From NCBI RefSeq assembly GCF_011516735.1, contig NZ_WOSX01000007.1, forward strand, positions 1-64,000: a stretch of 64,000 bases of DNA, written 5' to 3'. The notes beneath the pieces were generated by a model. That model did not search any database and was not told the DNA's origin. It worked only from the letters and a program-made list of their open reading frames with translations. The DNA is from Acetobacter fallax (lineage in GTDB: Bacteria; Pseudomonadota; Alphaproteobacteria; Acetobacterales; Acetobacteraceae). The position numbers were made by a program, and so were the translations under genes. Positions 1 to 8,795 of the stretch are shown here, one piece after another (positions within the stretch are counted from its first letter, which is position 1; every line of letters begins with the position of its first letter).

Positions 1-45
1 TGACTTGAACTCTGCCGCATACCGTTTCCGCGTAACCTTGCCCAT
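1..45 (-). CDS. IS3-family transposase OrfA, first 15 codons only
   Basis: The partial minus-strand frame begins at base 45 with ATG and reads MGKVTRKRYAAEFKS. This is a typical start of the small helix-turn-helix OrfA of IS3-family transposases, where a K/R-rich start precedes the AEFK motif. A purine-rich GAGGACGGG stretch lies just upstream. OrfA normally binds the IS ends, and a frameshifted OrfAB product carries the DDE catalytic domain; neither can be judged here because the gene leaves the window after 15 codons. Confidence 0.7.
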   Translation of the reverse strand, partial: MGKVTRKRYAAEFKS

Positions 46-106
46 AAAACCCGTCCTCGTTCAGGCCAGATGATAGCTTATCGCCCTGTCCGAAAAATGG
101 GGACCA
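1..106 (-). mobile_element. End of an IS3-type insertion sequence (rest lies outside the window)
   Basis: Read on the minus strand, this stretch starts with TGGTCCCCATTTTTCGGACA, which looks like the terminal repeat of an IS3-family element, and leads after about 60 bases into an ATG and a transposase-like reading frame. The element ends near base 106. From base 107 the plus strand continues in frame with the plug domain of a TonB receptor, so the IS appears to be inserted in that gene. The exact end and the target duplication cannot be fixed because the other end is outside the window. Confidence 0.75.
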
Positions 107-1948
107 CCTCTCTTCGATCTGCGCGGCTTCACCGTGCCAACCTTTCTTGACGGGCTGAAGTTTCAGGACAGTCCCACAGGTTTCGCAGTGGCCCAGACCG
201 ATACCTTCCGCCTTGAGCGCATCGAAATCCTCAAGGGCCCGGCCTCCGCGCTTTACGGCCAGTCAAGCCCGGGCGGTCTGACCGCATTGTCCAGCAAACT
301 GCCGACAGACCAGCGGTTTTACGGCGGCGTCACCTCAACCGGCGGCATGTTCGATCTCTATCGCGTCGATGCCGATGTCGGCGGATTCGCGACAGATAAC
401 GGCCTTGTCCGATACCGGATATACGGAACGGCGAACGGACAGCACACCCAGCTGAGCAAAACGGGAAGCAGACGTTTCAGCATAAGCCCCTCCTTCACGT
501 TCGGAGGGGACGGACCAACCACCCTCACCCTGCTGGGCAATTATCAGTACGACCCGGAAAGCGGCTCCTATGGCGGCGTCCCGCTGGTCGGCTCTCTCAG
601 GCGGGCATCCTATGGTTACCTGCCACGGAATTTCTATGACGGCGATGTGCCCTCAGAAAAATTCAACCGCAGGCAGGGCGCGATCACCTATATCTTCAAC
701 CATCGCTTCAACGATGACTGGAGCTTCAGCACCCGCGGCCGTTATGACGATATCAGAACCATATACCGAAGCGTCTACAATAACGGTTATTATGACAGCG
801 ACGATGGCAGCAGCGGCGAGATGCTGTCCCGTTCCGCATACGGAACGCACGAGCATACTTACAATTTAGCTTTCGACAGTCAGTTCAAAGGCCGTGTCCG
901 CACCGGGCCGCTGCATCACGCGCTGATGTTCGGATTCGACTACATGCAGCAGAAAGCCAATGATACGGAAGCTTACGGCGATGCGCCCGATCTGGACGTA
1001 CTGCACCCCGATTATCATATGTTCATTCCCGCTCTGACGCCTTATCTGAACTACATGACGAATTCCCACCAGATCGGCGCTTACGGACAGGATGAGCTTC
1101 GCTGGAAGCGTCTGATCCTTACAGGCAGTATCCGCAATGACTGGTACCGCTCCCATCAGATCGAGCATCTTTCCGGATCCGATACCCGGCAGAACTCAGG
1201 CCAGATCACATGGCGTGCCTCTGGCCTCTATCACTTCGATTTCGGCCTTGCTCCCTATATCAGTTACTCGACCTCCTTTCAGCCACAGTCAGGCACTGTC
1301 TCCAATGATGGTGGCGCCACATTGCGGCAGGCCAATCCGTCGATCGGCAAACAGCTTGAAGGCGGCCTGAAATATCAGATCCCGGGAACATCCGTTTTAT
1401 TCACCGCGGCAGGCTTCCATATCGAACAGAGCAACGTTCTCGTGTCCGTCGCCAATACCGGCTACAGCGTGCAAAGCGGGCTGGTTCACTCGGATGGATT
1501 CGAATTCGAAGCCCATGCCGAACCGTTCCGCAACTTCATGGTGACAGCCGCTGTCAGTGTCCAGAAGATTAAAGATGATTCGACCGGAAAGCCGCTGATC
1601 CAGTCGGGCAAAGGCAATGCCTCCCTGTTCGCCTTCTACACGATGCCCTCAGGAGCACTGAAAGGTCTCGGTTTCGGAGGCGGGATGCGCTATTCGGCAA
1701 AAGCCTATGGCGGAGAAGCGACTTACGGAAGCGTATGGCTTCCGCAATATGCCCTGTTCGACGGGTCCGTGAGTTACGATCTTTCGAACCTGTCCCGCTC
1801 GCTTCATGGGTGGAAAGCGTCAGCAAGCGTACGCAACCTTTTCGACAGGCACTATATCGCCAACTGTTTTGCCTACGGCTCTGACGGAGAATACTGCTAT
1901 TACGGAGAACGACGTAATGCCCAGGCCAGCATAGGATACAGCTGGTAA
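107..1948 (+). pseudogene. TonB-dependent siderophore receptor, 5' end cut off by an IS element
   Basis: The product is an outer-membrane receptor of the FhuA/ferrichrome type that imports ferric siderophores using TonB energy. The visible frame enters at PLFDLRGF, continues with PTFLDGL and the plug signature RLERIEILKGPASALYG, then runs through a long beta-barrel of aromatic-rich strands to a C-terminal aromatic residue (GYSW). The signal peptide, TonB box and the first part of the plug are missing, because bases 1-106 belong to an IS end and an in-frame stop lies at 74-76. The first possible internal start is the GTG at 134, inside the plug, which could not give an exported receptor. The 5' fragment should lie on the far side of the IS. 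Confidence 0.85.
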
Positions 1949-2084
1949 AGCCATCATGGCCGGACAGGATCACCGGGACGTAGTCCTGCGCATCCTGGCT
2001 GTATTTCCGGGCGGATTCCTGTTTCCGCCTTCGGGCGTATCTGTCCTGGCGTGTGGCTTCCGGCGTCCCGGACCCGCCCGTCCC

Positions 2085-3200
2085 TCACTCCACCGCCGCC
2101 AGCACCCCCAGCAGCGCGTCCACATCCTCAGATCGCGTGTCATAGCTCGTAACCAGCCGGATCAGCGTTCCGTCCACGCCCGGTGGCGTCACCCAGCGAT
2201 AAAACCCGAACCCCGCCGCCTCCAGCGCCTCAAGCAGCAGCTCCGGCAACACGACAAACACCTCGTTGCTCTCCGTCTCAAACGGCAGTACAGCCCCGGG
2301 CTGACGCACCAGCCCCCGCGCCAGCCGCGCCGCCATCTCATTGGCATTCGCCGCATTGCGCAGCCACAGATCGTCCTCCAGCCACGCCAGCAACTGCGCG
2401 CTGAGAAACCGCTGCTTCGACCACACATGCCCCGCCCGTTTCTGCCGGCGATCCATGTCAGCCGCCCGCGCCAGGTCGAATACCACCAGCATCTCCGCCG
2501 CCAGCGCCCCGCTCTTCGTCGCTCCCAGTGACAGAATGTCCACACCCGACTGCCAGGTCATTTCAGCCGGCGAGCACCCCAGATGCGCCAGCGCGTTCCC
2601 GAAGCGCGCGCCATCCATGTGGACCGCAAGACCAGCAGCCCGCGCCAGCCCCGTCACCTCCCGCAGATGCTCCGGACCATAAACCGTGCCCCATTCTGTC
2701 GCCTGCGTCACACTCAGCGCGGAGAGCTTGCTGGAATGAGCCCCCGCCCCGGCGCCCTGCTCAAGCGTGCGGCCCAGCAGATCCGGATCGATCCGCCCGT
2801 CCGATGACGGCAGCCCGCGCAGCTTGGCTCCGCCAGTGAAAAACTCTGGCGCCCCGCACTCCTCGTTATCAATATGCGCGCTCTCATCGCACAGCACCGC
2901 CCCCCAGGACGGCGTCAGAGCCGACAACGCCAGACTGTTACAGGCCGTCCCGGTCGAAACCGGAAACACCCGCACCTCCGTCCCGAAAACCTCCGAAACC
3001 CGGACCCCCAGCCGTTCCGTCCACGGATCAGCGCCATAAGACGGCACAGCACCGACATTGGCCGCCCCCAGTGCTGCGAGAATCTCAGGACAGACCGGCG
3101 CAACGTTGTCGCTGGCGAAGTTCCTGCGTATGTGTTCCGCAGTCTTTCCTTCGGAAACCAGCGTGTCACCGGATGACTGCCCGACAGTATTTTGGTTCAT
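2085..3200 (-). CDS. ltaE: Low-specificity L-threonine aldolase
   Basis: This 371-residue cytosolic PLP enzyme of fold type I cleaves L-threonine or L-allo-threonine to glycine and acetaldehyde. Visible marks are NFASDN near the N-terminus (27-32), HMDGARF around 194-200, whose Asp contacts the PLP pyridine nitrogen, and the SLGATKSGA motif with the Schiff-base lysine at about 229. The frame is open for another 80 codons upstream, but the ATG at 3200 (MNQNTVG) is preceded by a GGGACG ribosome site and gives the family length. The upstream frame overlaps the divergent folD gene and looks non-coding. The glycine it makes links it loosely to folate one-carbon metabolism next door. Confidence 0.9.
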   Translation of the reverse strand: MNQNTVGQSSGDTLVSEGKTAEHIRRNFASDNVAPVCPEILAALGAANVGAVPSYGADPWTERLGVRVSEVFGTEVRVFPVSTGTACNSLALSALTPSWGAVLCDESAHIDNEECGAPEFFTGGAKLRGLPSSDGRIDPDLLGRTLEQGAGAGAHSSKLSALSVTQATEWGTVYGPEHLREVTGLARAAGLAVHMDGARFGNALAHLGCSPAEMTWQSGVDILSLGATKSGALAAEMLVVFDLARAADMDRRQKRAGHVWSKQRFLSAQLLAWLEDDLWLRNAANANEMAARLARGLVRQPGAVLPFETESNEVFVVLPELLLEALEAAGFGFYRWVTPPGVDGTLIRLVTSYDTRSEDVDALLGVLAAVE

Positions 3201-3261
3201 GTTGCGTCCCGTCCGTTCATTCCAGGCATATTCACCCCAGCACCCGAGCAGAATCCAGCCC

Positions 3262-4191
3262 ATGTCAGACCTGACCACCCCCGCAACCCGCCCCGCCGAC
3301 ACAGCATCAGGCCCCGAAAGAGGCCGCCGGATCGATGGCAAGGCCTTTGCCGTCAGTCTCAGAAAACAGATCGCGGCGGACGTGGTTGCATTCCACGCGG
3401 AATACGGCGTCACCCCCGGCCTCGCCGTCGTGCTGGTCGGCAATGATCCCGCAAGTGAAATCTACGTCCGTAATAAAGCGCTGGAAACTCACCACGTCGG
3501 CATGCGCTCCTTCATGCACATGCTCCCTGAGACCACCACCGAAGCAGCCCTCCTCACCCTGATCGGCCGCCTGAACGCCGATCCCGAGATCCACGGCATC
3601 CTCGTCCAGCTTCCGCTCCCCAACGGCATTGACGCCCGCCGCATCACCAATGCCATCGACCCGAAAAAAGACGTTGATGGTCTCGGTGAAGTGAACGCCG
3701 GCCGTCTCAGCCTCGGTCTCCCCGGCCTCATCCCCTGCACGCCGCTCGGCTGCCTGATGCTGCTGCAATCGGAACTCGGAAACCTGCGCGGCCTGAACGC
3801 GGTCGTCGTCGGGGCCTCCAACCTCGTCGGCAAACCAATGGCCCTGCTGCTGCTGAACGAAGGCTGCACGGTCTCCATCGTCCATATCGACACCATCAAC
3901 CCCCAGGCCCTGACCCGCACCGCCGATATTCTCGTCGTGGCCACCGGCGTCAGCGGTCTCATTCGCCACGACTGGGTCAAACCCGGTGCCACGGTCATCG
4001 ACGTCGGCATCACCCGCGTCCCGACAGCTTCCGGCAAAACAAAACTGGTCGGCGATGTCGCCTTCGACGAAGTCGCTCCCATCGCGGGCCGCATCACCCC
4101 CGTCCCCGGTGGCGTCGGCCCGATGACCATCGCCTGCCTGCTGCAAAACACCCTCACCGCCGCCCGCCTGAGCCTCAGCGAATCAGCCTGA
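3262..4191 (+). CDS. folD: Bifunctional methylenetetrahydrofolate dehydrogenase / methenyltetrahydrofolate cyclohydrolase
   Basis: FolD interconverts 5,10-methylene-THF, 5,10-methenyl-THF and 10-formyl-THF with NADP in the cytosol. The 309-residue product shows [14 protein letters not shown], with the catalytic Tyr68 and Lys72 pair, VQLPLP, the [13 protein letters not shown] segment, PCTPLGC, the Rossmann motif [11 protein letters not shown] and the C-terminal [11 protein letters not shown] signature. The ATG at 3262 gives a normal family length with a short Ala/Thr-rich N-terminal extension of about 20 residues. The frame is open further upstream, but that part runs antisense into ltaE. It is divergent from ltaE, with 61 bases between the two starts. 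Confidence 0.95.
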   Translation: MSDLTTPATRPADTASGPERGRRIDGKAFAVSLRKQIAADVVAFHAEYGVTPGLAVVLVGNDPASEIYVRNKALETHHVGMRSFMHMLPETTTEAALLTLIGRLNADPEIHGILVQLPLPNGIDARRITNAIDPKKDVDGLGEVNAGRLSLGLPGLIPCTPLGCLMLLQSELGNLRGLNAVVVGASNLVGKPMALLLLNEGCTVSIVHIDTINPQALTRTADILVVATGVSGLIRHDWVKPGATVIDVGITRVPTASGKTKLVGDVAFDEVAPIAGRITPVPGGVGPMTIACLLQNTLTAARLSLSESA

Positions 4192-4201
4192 CCCACGATT
4201 T

Positions 4202-4385
4202 TGGCTCTGTTGTCATTAAGTGCTGGCTTCTTCCAGGGCTTTGCCCTGGAACCCACCAAAGGTCGCAGACCTTTGAAAACCATTTTATTATTAATCAACC
4301 GGGGTGCAGGGGCCGTCGTGCGCAGCACGCCTTCGCGTGACGCGGTCCCTGCCGGGTTCGGGCACAGCCCGGCCACCCTTCTCAG
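4202..4385. repeat. Intergenic multi-hairpin repeat, copy 1
   Basis: The gap of about 350 bases after folD is filled mostly by one copy of a dispersed repeat. It begins with GGCTCTGTTGTCATTAAGTG, then has hairpin CAGGGCTTTGCCCTG, hairpin CAAAGGTCGCAGACCTTTG, an AT-rich spacer, and a GC-rich arm ending in GGGTTCGGGCACAGCCCGG. This copy carries the extra insert GTCGTGCGCAGCACGCC between the two halves of the GC-rich arm. No gene is seen here. Confidence 0.85.
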
Positions 4386-4540
4386 CGCCGGCAAAGCAGC
4401 GCTCTGAAACGTAACAGCCCCGCCTTTTCCGCGCAGCACACATCAACACGCAGGGACGCCCGTCACAGCTCCGCCCCTGTCACTCGCCCGGAACCCATCC
4501 CATATCCTCAGAGGCAGTTATCAGGACGGAAGGATACGTC

Positions 4541-5236
4541 ATGAAGATCGGGATTATCGGAGCCGGACAGATCGGGGGCACCTTGACGCGGCGCTTCACC
4601 GCAACCGGACATCACGTCAAAGTCGCCAACTCACGCGGCCCCCAAACTCTGACCGCGCTGGCGCAGGAAACAGGCGCTCAGGCCGCAACAGTTCAGGACG
4701 CTGTAAAAGACGTCGATCTGATCGTTGTCACCATCCCTGAGAAGAATATCCCGGCCCTCGGAAAAACGCCGTTCGAAGGCGTTCCCTCCCATGTCGTCAT
4801 CGTCGACACCGGCAATTACTATCCGCGCGAACGTGATGGCCGCATCGCCGCCATCGAAAGCGGAACACCCGAAAGCGTCTGGGTGTCCGAACAGATTGGC
4901 CGCCCGGTCATCAAGGCCTTCAACAACATCTACGCCCGGCATCTGCTTGAAAACGGTAAACCCGCTGGCACGCCAGGCCGCATCGCATTGCCCGTCGCGG
5001 GCGATGACCTGTCGGCAAAGCGTGTCGTGATAAAACTGATTGATGACATCGGCTTCGATGCCGTCGATACAGGTCCGCTTGCGGAATCCTGGCGGCAACA
5101 GCCCGGCACTCCCGTTTATTGCGGTGATTTTGATGTTGCAGGCGTCCGAAAGGCGCTGAACGAAGCAAGCCCGAAGCGCACGGCACAATGGACGGCAACG
5201 GATAACAGCCCCGGCGATTTCGGGGCGCCATCCTGA
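4541..5236 (+). CDS. NADPH-dependent F420 reductase-like NAD(P)-binding oxidoreductase
   Basis: The 231-residue protein opens with a Rossmann fold (MKIGIIGAGQIGGTL) followed by ANSRGP at the end of the second strand, a place that in this family selects NADP. It then has a DTGNYYP segment and a conserved KAFNNIYA helix. This pattern matches the family of F420-dependent NADP reductase-like and pyrroline-5-carboxylate-reductase-like dinucleotide-binding proteins. In bacteria without F420 the substrate is unknown. A GGAAGGA ribosome site lies 8 bases before the ATG. It stands alone between two repeat copies, so context gives no help with the substrate. Confidence 0.8.
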   Translation: MKIGIIGAGQIGGTLTRRFTATGHHVKVANSRGPQTLTALAQETGAQAATVQDAVKDVDLIVVTIPEKNIPALGKTPFEGVPSHVVIVDTGNYYPRERDGRIAAIESGTPESVWVSEQIGRPVIKAFNNIYARHLLENGKPAGTPGRIALPVAGDDLSAKRVVIKLIDDIGFDAVDTGPLAESWRQQPGTPVYCGDFDVAGVRKALNEASPKRTAQWTATDNSPGDFGAPS

Positions 5237-5254
5237 TATCAGTAGCGGGAAAAC

Positions 5255-5412
5255 ATCCAGGGCCTGCCCGCACCCGGCAGGGACCGCAGGCCCCTTTTTT
5301 CAACAGATCGGGGTGAAGGGGGCGTCGTGTGCAGCACGCCTTCGCGTGACGACCCCCTCCGGGTAGCCGGCAGCGCCCCCTTCACTGCCCGCCTTAACCG
5401 GGAACAGTGCCC
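5255..5412. repeat. Intergenic multi-hairpin repeat, copy 2 (rearranged)
   Basis: This shortened, rearranged copy lies between two genes and contains GGCCTGCCCGCACCCGGCAG, a run of T, then CAGATCGGGGTGAAGGGGG, the GTGCAGCACGCCTTCGCGTG insert and a degenerate closing arm. The T-run after the GC-rich stem at about 5280-5300 could stop transcription coming from the upstream gene. The end of acoC lies immediately after it. Confidence 0.7.
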
Positions 5413-5415
5413 CGG

Positions 5416-6555
5416 TTATTTCGCCTCAGCCTTATCAAGAAACGCTGAAACAGCCTTGTTGACCTCAGACGCTTTCTCAAGCTGCGGCATATGCCCCGTT
5501 CCGGGATAACGAATAACCGTCACGGACTCCGGCAATCCATCCGCACCGGAGACCGATAAGATCTCATCGTCTTCACCCCAGAGAACCTGAACCGGTCCAC
5601 GGAAGGCTTCAAGAACCGGTCGCAACCCAAACGCCTGCTTTCCGTCATGAAAACAGGTCTGTGCAATGGTTTTGAGCCCCTTCACAACGCCGTCCAGACG
5701 TTTGAAGCGAATGATGTTCTCAACCATCGCCCGCGTGACGAGAGATTTATCGTGAACCAGATATCCGATCACCGGCTCCAGTGTCTTTCTGCGATCCGCT
5801 TCGATAAAGCCGCCAATAAACGCCATATTGATGTCCTGCCCCAGGCCGGCGGGATCAATCAGAGTCAGCGATGCCACCGCGTCACCTTTCAATGCGGCCA
5901 GTTCAAGCGCAATCGCGCCGCCCAGAGAATGCCCGACGACATGAACCCGATTCAGCGCCAGTGCCTCAATGAGTTTCCCGATCGTCGCGGCAAATGTTAC
6001 GGGACTTCCGTCACCCACCTCTTTGGTCGATTCACCATGCCCGGGCAGATCGAACGCAATCACTTTGCGTTTTTCAGCCAGCGCAGGCTGATTGAGTATC
6101 CAGTTCGTCAGATCGCCACCAAATCCGTGGATCAGAAGAACGGGAACACCATCATGATCCACACCTGATTCCAGCACGGAAAGCTTCAGATCACCAGCTT
6201 CGATAACCCGACGCTGCGGCTCAGCGCTCCCGGCCTCACTCTCCTCACCAGACGAAAACTCGTCCCGGAATTTTTTGATAAACGCATCAATGTCGTCATC
6301 AGATGCTGCGTCATCAGCAAGAACACCAATCAGCGCTCCCACCGGCAGCATCTCGCCCGCTTCGGCAACATGACGACGCAGAATGCCCTCCGCCGGACTC
6401 TCATAACCATTCGTGATCTTGCTCGTCTCAATATCAGCCAGCTCCTGACCGGCCTTTACGGTTTCTCCAGGCTTCACACTCCAGCTTGCGAGCTTGCCTT
6501 CCGTCATCGCCAGCCCGAATTTCGGCATGGTGACAGGTATGATGGTGCCGCTCAT
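5416..6555 (-). CDS. acoC: Acetoin dehydrogenase E2-like component: lipoyl domain fused to an alpha/beta hydrolase
   Basis: The 379-residue protein has a lipoyl domain at about residues 5-80 with the lipoylated lysine in DIETSKITN, a linker rich in acidic residues and serine, and an alpha/beta-hydrolase fold from about 130. The hydrolase shows the oxyanion HGFGG motif, the nucleophile elbow GHSLGG, an acid in GEDDE and the histidine in GTGHMP. AcoC proteins of acetoin-cleaving systems have this build, without the acyltransferase core of classic E2 chains. It would accept the acetyl group from the E1 heterotetramer. It is the last gene of acoA-acoB-acoC, and its start lies 3 bases after the acoB stop. 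Confidence 0.88.
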   Translation of the reverse strand: MSGTIIPVTMPKFGLAMTEGKLASWSVKPGETVKAGQELADIETSKITNGYESPAEGILRRHVAEAGEMLPVGALIGVLADDAASDDDIDAFIKKFRDEFSSGEESEAGSAEPQRRVIEAGDLKLSVLESGVDHDGVPVLLIHGFGGDLTNWILNQPALAEKRKVIAFDLPGHGESTKEVGDGSPVTFAATIGKLIEALALNRVHVVGHSLGGAIALELAALKGDAVASLTLIDPAGLGQDINMAFIGGFIEADRRKTLEPVIGYLVHDKSLVTRAMVENIIRFKRLDGVVKGLKTIAQTCFHDGKQAFGLRPVLEAFRGPVQVLWGEDDEILSVSGADGLPESVTVIRYPGTGHMPQLEKASEVNKAVSAFLDKAEAK

Positions 6556-6558
6556 CGT

Positions 6559-7587
6559 TCAGGCCTCCTCTTTCACCCGATAGGACGCAACAGCCCGCAC
6601 CGCTGCTTCAATTTTCTCCACGCTCGGAACATAGAGATTCTCAAGGACCGTCGCGAACGGAACCGGCGTATGCGGCGGACAAACCCGCCGGATCGGTGCC
6701 TTCAGCGCATCGAATGCCTCCTCTGCCACCAGCGCCGCAACATCGGTCGCGAGATTGCAGCGCGGACTGGATTCATCAACGATCACAAGACGTCCCGTAT
6801 CGGTCACGCAGTCGAGAATTGTCCCGGTATCCAGAGGCGATGTCGTGCGCGGATCAATCACCGTGCAGGAAATCCCGTCTTTTGCCAGACGATCAGCGGC
6901 TTCATTGGCAAATTTGACCATGCGGCCAAACGCCACGATCGTTACATCATCGCCTTCCCGTGTCAGGTTCGCCTCTCCGAACGGGATGGTGTACGGGTCA
7001 TCAGGAACATCTTCCTCGTCGTCATACATGACCTTGTTTTCAAGAAAGATTACAGGATCATCATCCCGGATCGCCTCAATCAGAAGCCCCTTCGCTTCAT
7101 AAGGCGAGGATGGCACCACAACCTTCAGCCCGGGAATATGCGTGAACAGCGGATACAGCGCCTGACTATGCTGGGCCGCCGCATTAAAACCCGCACCATA
7201 CATGGCCCGGATCACCAGAGGCGTCCGCGCCTTGCCACCAAACATATAACGGAATTTTGCAGCCTGATTCATGATCTGATCGAGACAGCAGCCGACAAAA
7301 TCAACAAACATCAGCTCAGCAACCGGTCGCAGCCCCGTTGCGGCAGCCCCCGCCGCAGCACCGATATACGAGGCCTCACTGATCGGGGTATCGAGCACAC
7401 GATCCTCACCGAATTCAGTCAGCAACCCCTTCGTAACACCCAGCACACCGCCCCAGGCATCTTTGACACCGGAAGTGCCGCCCCGGCCACCGGCCACGTC
7501 CTCGCCCATAAGGATCACCCGCGGATCACGCCGCATTTCCTGCCGCAAAGCTTCATTGATCGCCTGACGGAAACTCTTTTTACTCAT
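6559..7587 (-). CDS. acoB: Acetoin dehydrogenase E1 component, beta subunit (thiamine-diphosphate dependent)
   Basis: The 342-residue protein is a transketolase-like beta chain: the GEDVAGGRGG segment near residues 28-37, TPISEASYIGAAAGAA, FVDFVGCCLDQIMNQAAKF, and a C-terminal transketolase domain with TIVAFGRMV and VIDPRTTSPLD. With AcoA it forms the alpha2beta2 E1 that cleaves acetoin, or oxidatively decarboxylates a related substrate, using thiamine diphosphate. The acetoin-type assignment rests on the AcoC partner and on the AcoR-like regulator nearby; a pyruvate or branched-chain E1 beta looks very similar. It lies 29 bases after acoA. Confidence 0.88.
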   Translation of the reverse strand: MSKKSFRQAINEALRQEMRRDPRVILMGEDVAGGRGGTSGVKDAWGGVLGVTKGLLTEFGEDRVLDTPISEASYIGAAAGAAATGLRPVAELMFVDFVGCCLDQIMNQAAKFRYMFGGKARTPLVIRAMYGAGFNAAAQHSQALYPLFTHIPGLKVVVPSSPYEAKGLLIEAIRDDDPVIFLENKVMYDDEEDVPDDPYTIPFGEANLTREGDDVTIVAFGRMVKFANEAADRLAKDGISCTVIDPRTTSPLDTGTILDCVTDTGRLVIVDESSPRCNLATDVAALVAEEAFDALKAPIRRVCPPHTPVPFATVLENLYVPSVEKIEAAVRAVASYRVKEEA

Positions 7588-7616
7588 TCTTTTCGTCCTG
7601 TTCCGGAACGTGTATT

Positions 7617-8582
7617 TTAGTAGGAAACGTAAACATCTTTCAGAAGATCAGCCTCATCGGGCAGCGGCGCTGCCTTCGCTGCCGCAACGGCGGCGTCGAT
7701 CTCACTCTTCACCGCTGTGTCAAGATCATTGAGCGCAGAGGCGTCAAGCAGCCCGGCTTCCGTCACGCGTTTACGGAAATTCACAAGGCAGTCGTGCTCC
7801 GCACGAAGTTTCGCAACTTCATTGTCAGCACGATAGGTCATCGCGTCACCCTCGAAATGCCCATACCACCGGGCAAGATGTACATGCAGCATCGCCGGCC
7901 CGTTGCCGTTCCGGGCATGACTGATCGCCTCACCAGCAGCCTGATAAACCGCGAAAAAGTCGTTTCCGTCGCATTCGAAATAAGGCATCCCGAAGCCTGC
8001 GGCCCGGTCTTTCTGATTTCCCGCGCAGGCATAGGAAGAACCGGTCGCTTCGCCGTAACCATTATCCTCGACCACAAAAACCGCCGGAATATTCCAGACA
8101 GTCGCGAGGTTCAGACTCTCCAGCGTGCTGCCTTCATTGGAAGCCCCATCGCCATAAAAAGCGATGGCAACCGCACCGTCTTTGAGAATCTTGTGCGACA
8201 GGGCCGCTCCGCAGATCAGCGGAGGTCCGCCACCAACAATGCCATTGGCCCCGAGCATGCCGAGCGACAGATCGGCAATATGCATCGAGCCGCCTTTGCC
8301 GCGACACACACCGGTCTGGCGACCATAAATTTCCGCCATCATGCCATCCACGCCCACGCCTTTTGCAATGCAGTGGCCATGTCCGCGATGGGTGCTGGCA
8401 ATCGTGTCCTTCTCGGTGAGATGCGAGCAAACGCCCACGCCCGAGGCTTCCTCGCCGCAGTAGAGATGCACAAATCCAGGAATTTCGCCTGTCGCGAATT
8501 CTACGTGCAGACGCTCCTCGAACTCCCGTATGGTTCGCATCGAGCGATAGGAACTGAGTAAAATATCACGGGCAATTTGCAT
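7617..8582 (-). CDS. acoA: Acetoin dehydrogenase E1 component, alpha subunit (thiamine-diphosphate dependent)
   Basis: The 321-residue alpha chain has RTIREFEERL near the N-terminus, HRGHGHCIAKG, the thiamine-diphosphate motif that starts with GDGASNEG and continues to VEDNGYG, and RYGHFEGD-like ARWYGHFEGD. It pairs with AcoB. The frame is open for 16 more codons upstream, but the ATG at 8582 (MQIARD) follows a strong GGGGAGAC ribosome site and fits the family, so it is preferred. This is the first gene of the operon and is divergent from the regulator gene. No lipoamide dehydrogenase gene follows, so the complex must use an E3 encoded elsewhere. Confidence 0.88.
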   Translation of the reverse strand: MQIARDILLSSYRSMRTIREFEERLHVEFATGEIPGFVHLYCGEEASGVGVCSHLTEKDTIASTHRGHGHCIAKGVGVDGMMAEIYGRQTGVCRGKGGSMHIADLSLGMLGANGIVGGGPPLICGAALSHKILKDGAVAIAFYGDGASNEGSTLESLNLATVWNIPAVFVVEDNGYGEATGSSYACAGNQKDRAAGFGMPYFECDGNDFFAVYQAAGEAISHARNGNGPAMLHVHLARWYGHFEGDAMTYRADNEVAKLRAEHDCLVNFRKRVTEAGLLDASALNDLDTAVKSEIDAAVAAAKAAPLPDEADLLKDVYVSY

Positions 8583-8709
8583 GGTGTCTCCCCTGTTGAT
8601 CAGCGGATGTTCTGTTGTTGTCAGCGCCATCCGGCGTTCTGAACCACGTTCTGTGTCACGCCATCAGAACGGCCTTTGACGCATACGGGTAAGGGGAGGG
8701 ATCGCCGCA

Positions 8710-8761
8710 GTCACGCTTATGTGACGCATCAGGGAGACGACTGTCGCGTTTCTGCGACAGT
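8710..8761. promoter_or_regulatory. Two inverted repeats in the acoA / acoR-like intergenic region, likely operators
   Basis: Two dyads lie between the divergent genes: GTCAC-N6-GTGAC at 8710-8725 and the perfect ACTGTCGC-N6-GCGACAGT at 8740-8761. The second ends 34 bases before the regulator's ATG. A Fis-type helix-turn-helix protein such as the adjacent regulator is a plausible binder. That is inferred from position and symmetry only. No sigma-54 type -24/-12 promoter is seen upstream of acoA. Confidence 0.55.
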
Positions 8762-8795
8762 CCCGAAACGGACCGCCAGAAAAGAAAGAAGAACA

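Noticed and set aside
3058-3261. Longer N-terminus for FolD
   Set aside because: The upstream frame overlaps the divergent ltaE coding region and has no conserved sequence; the ATG at 3262 gives the family length.
8583-8795. Sigma-54 promoter upstream of acoA
   Set aside because: No TGGCAC-N5-TTGC-like sequence was found on the acoA strand, and the regulator lacks the sigma-54 activation domain.
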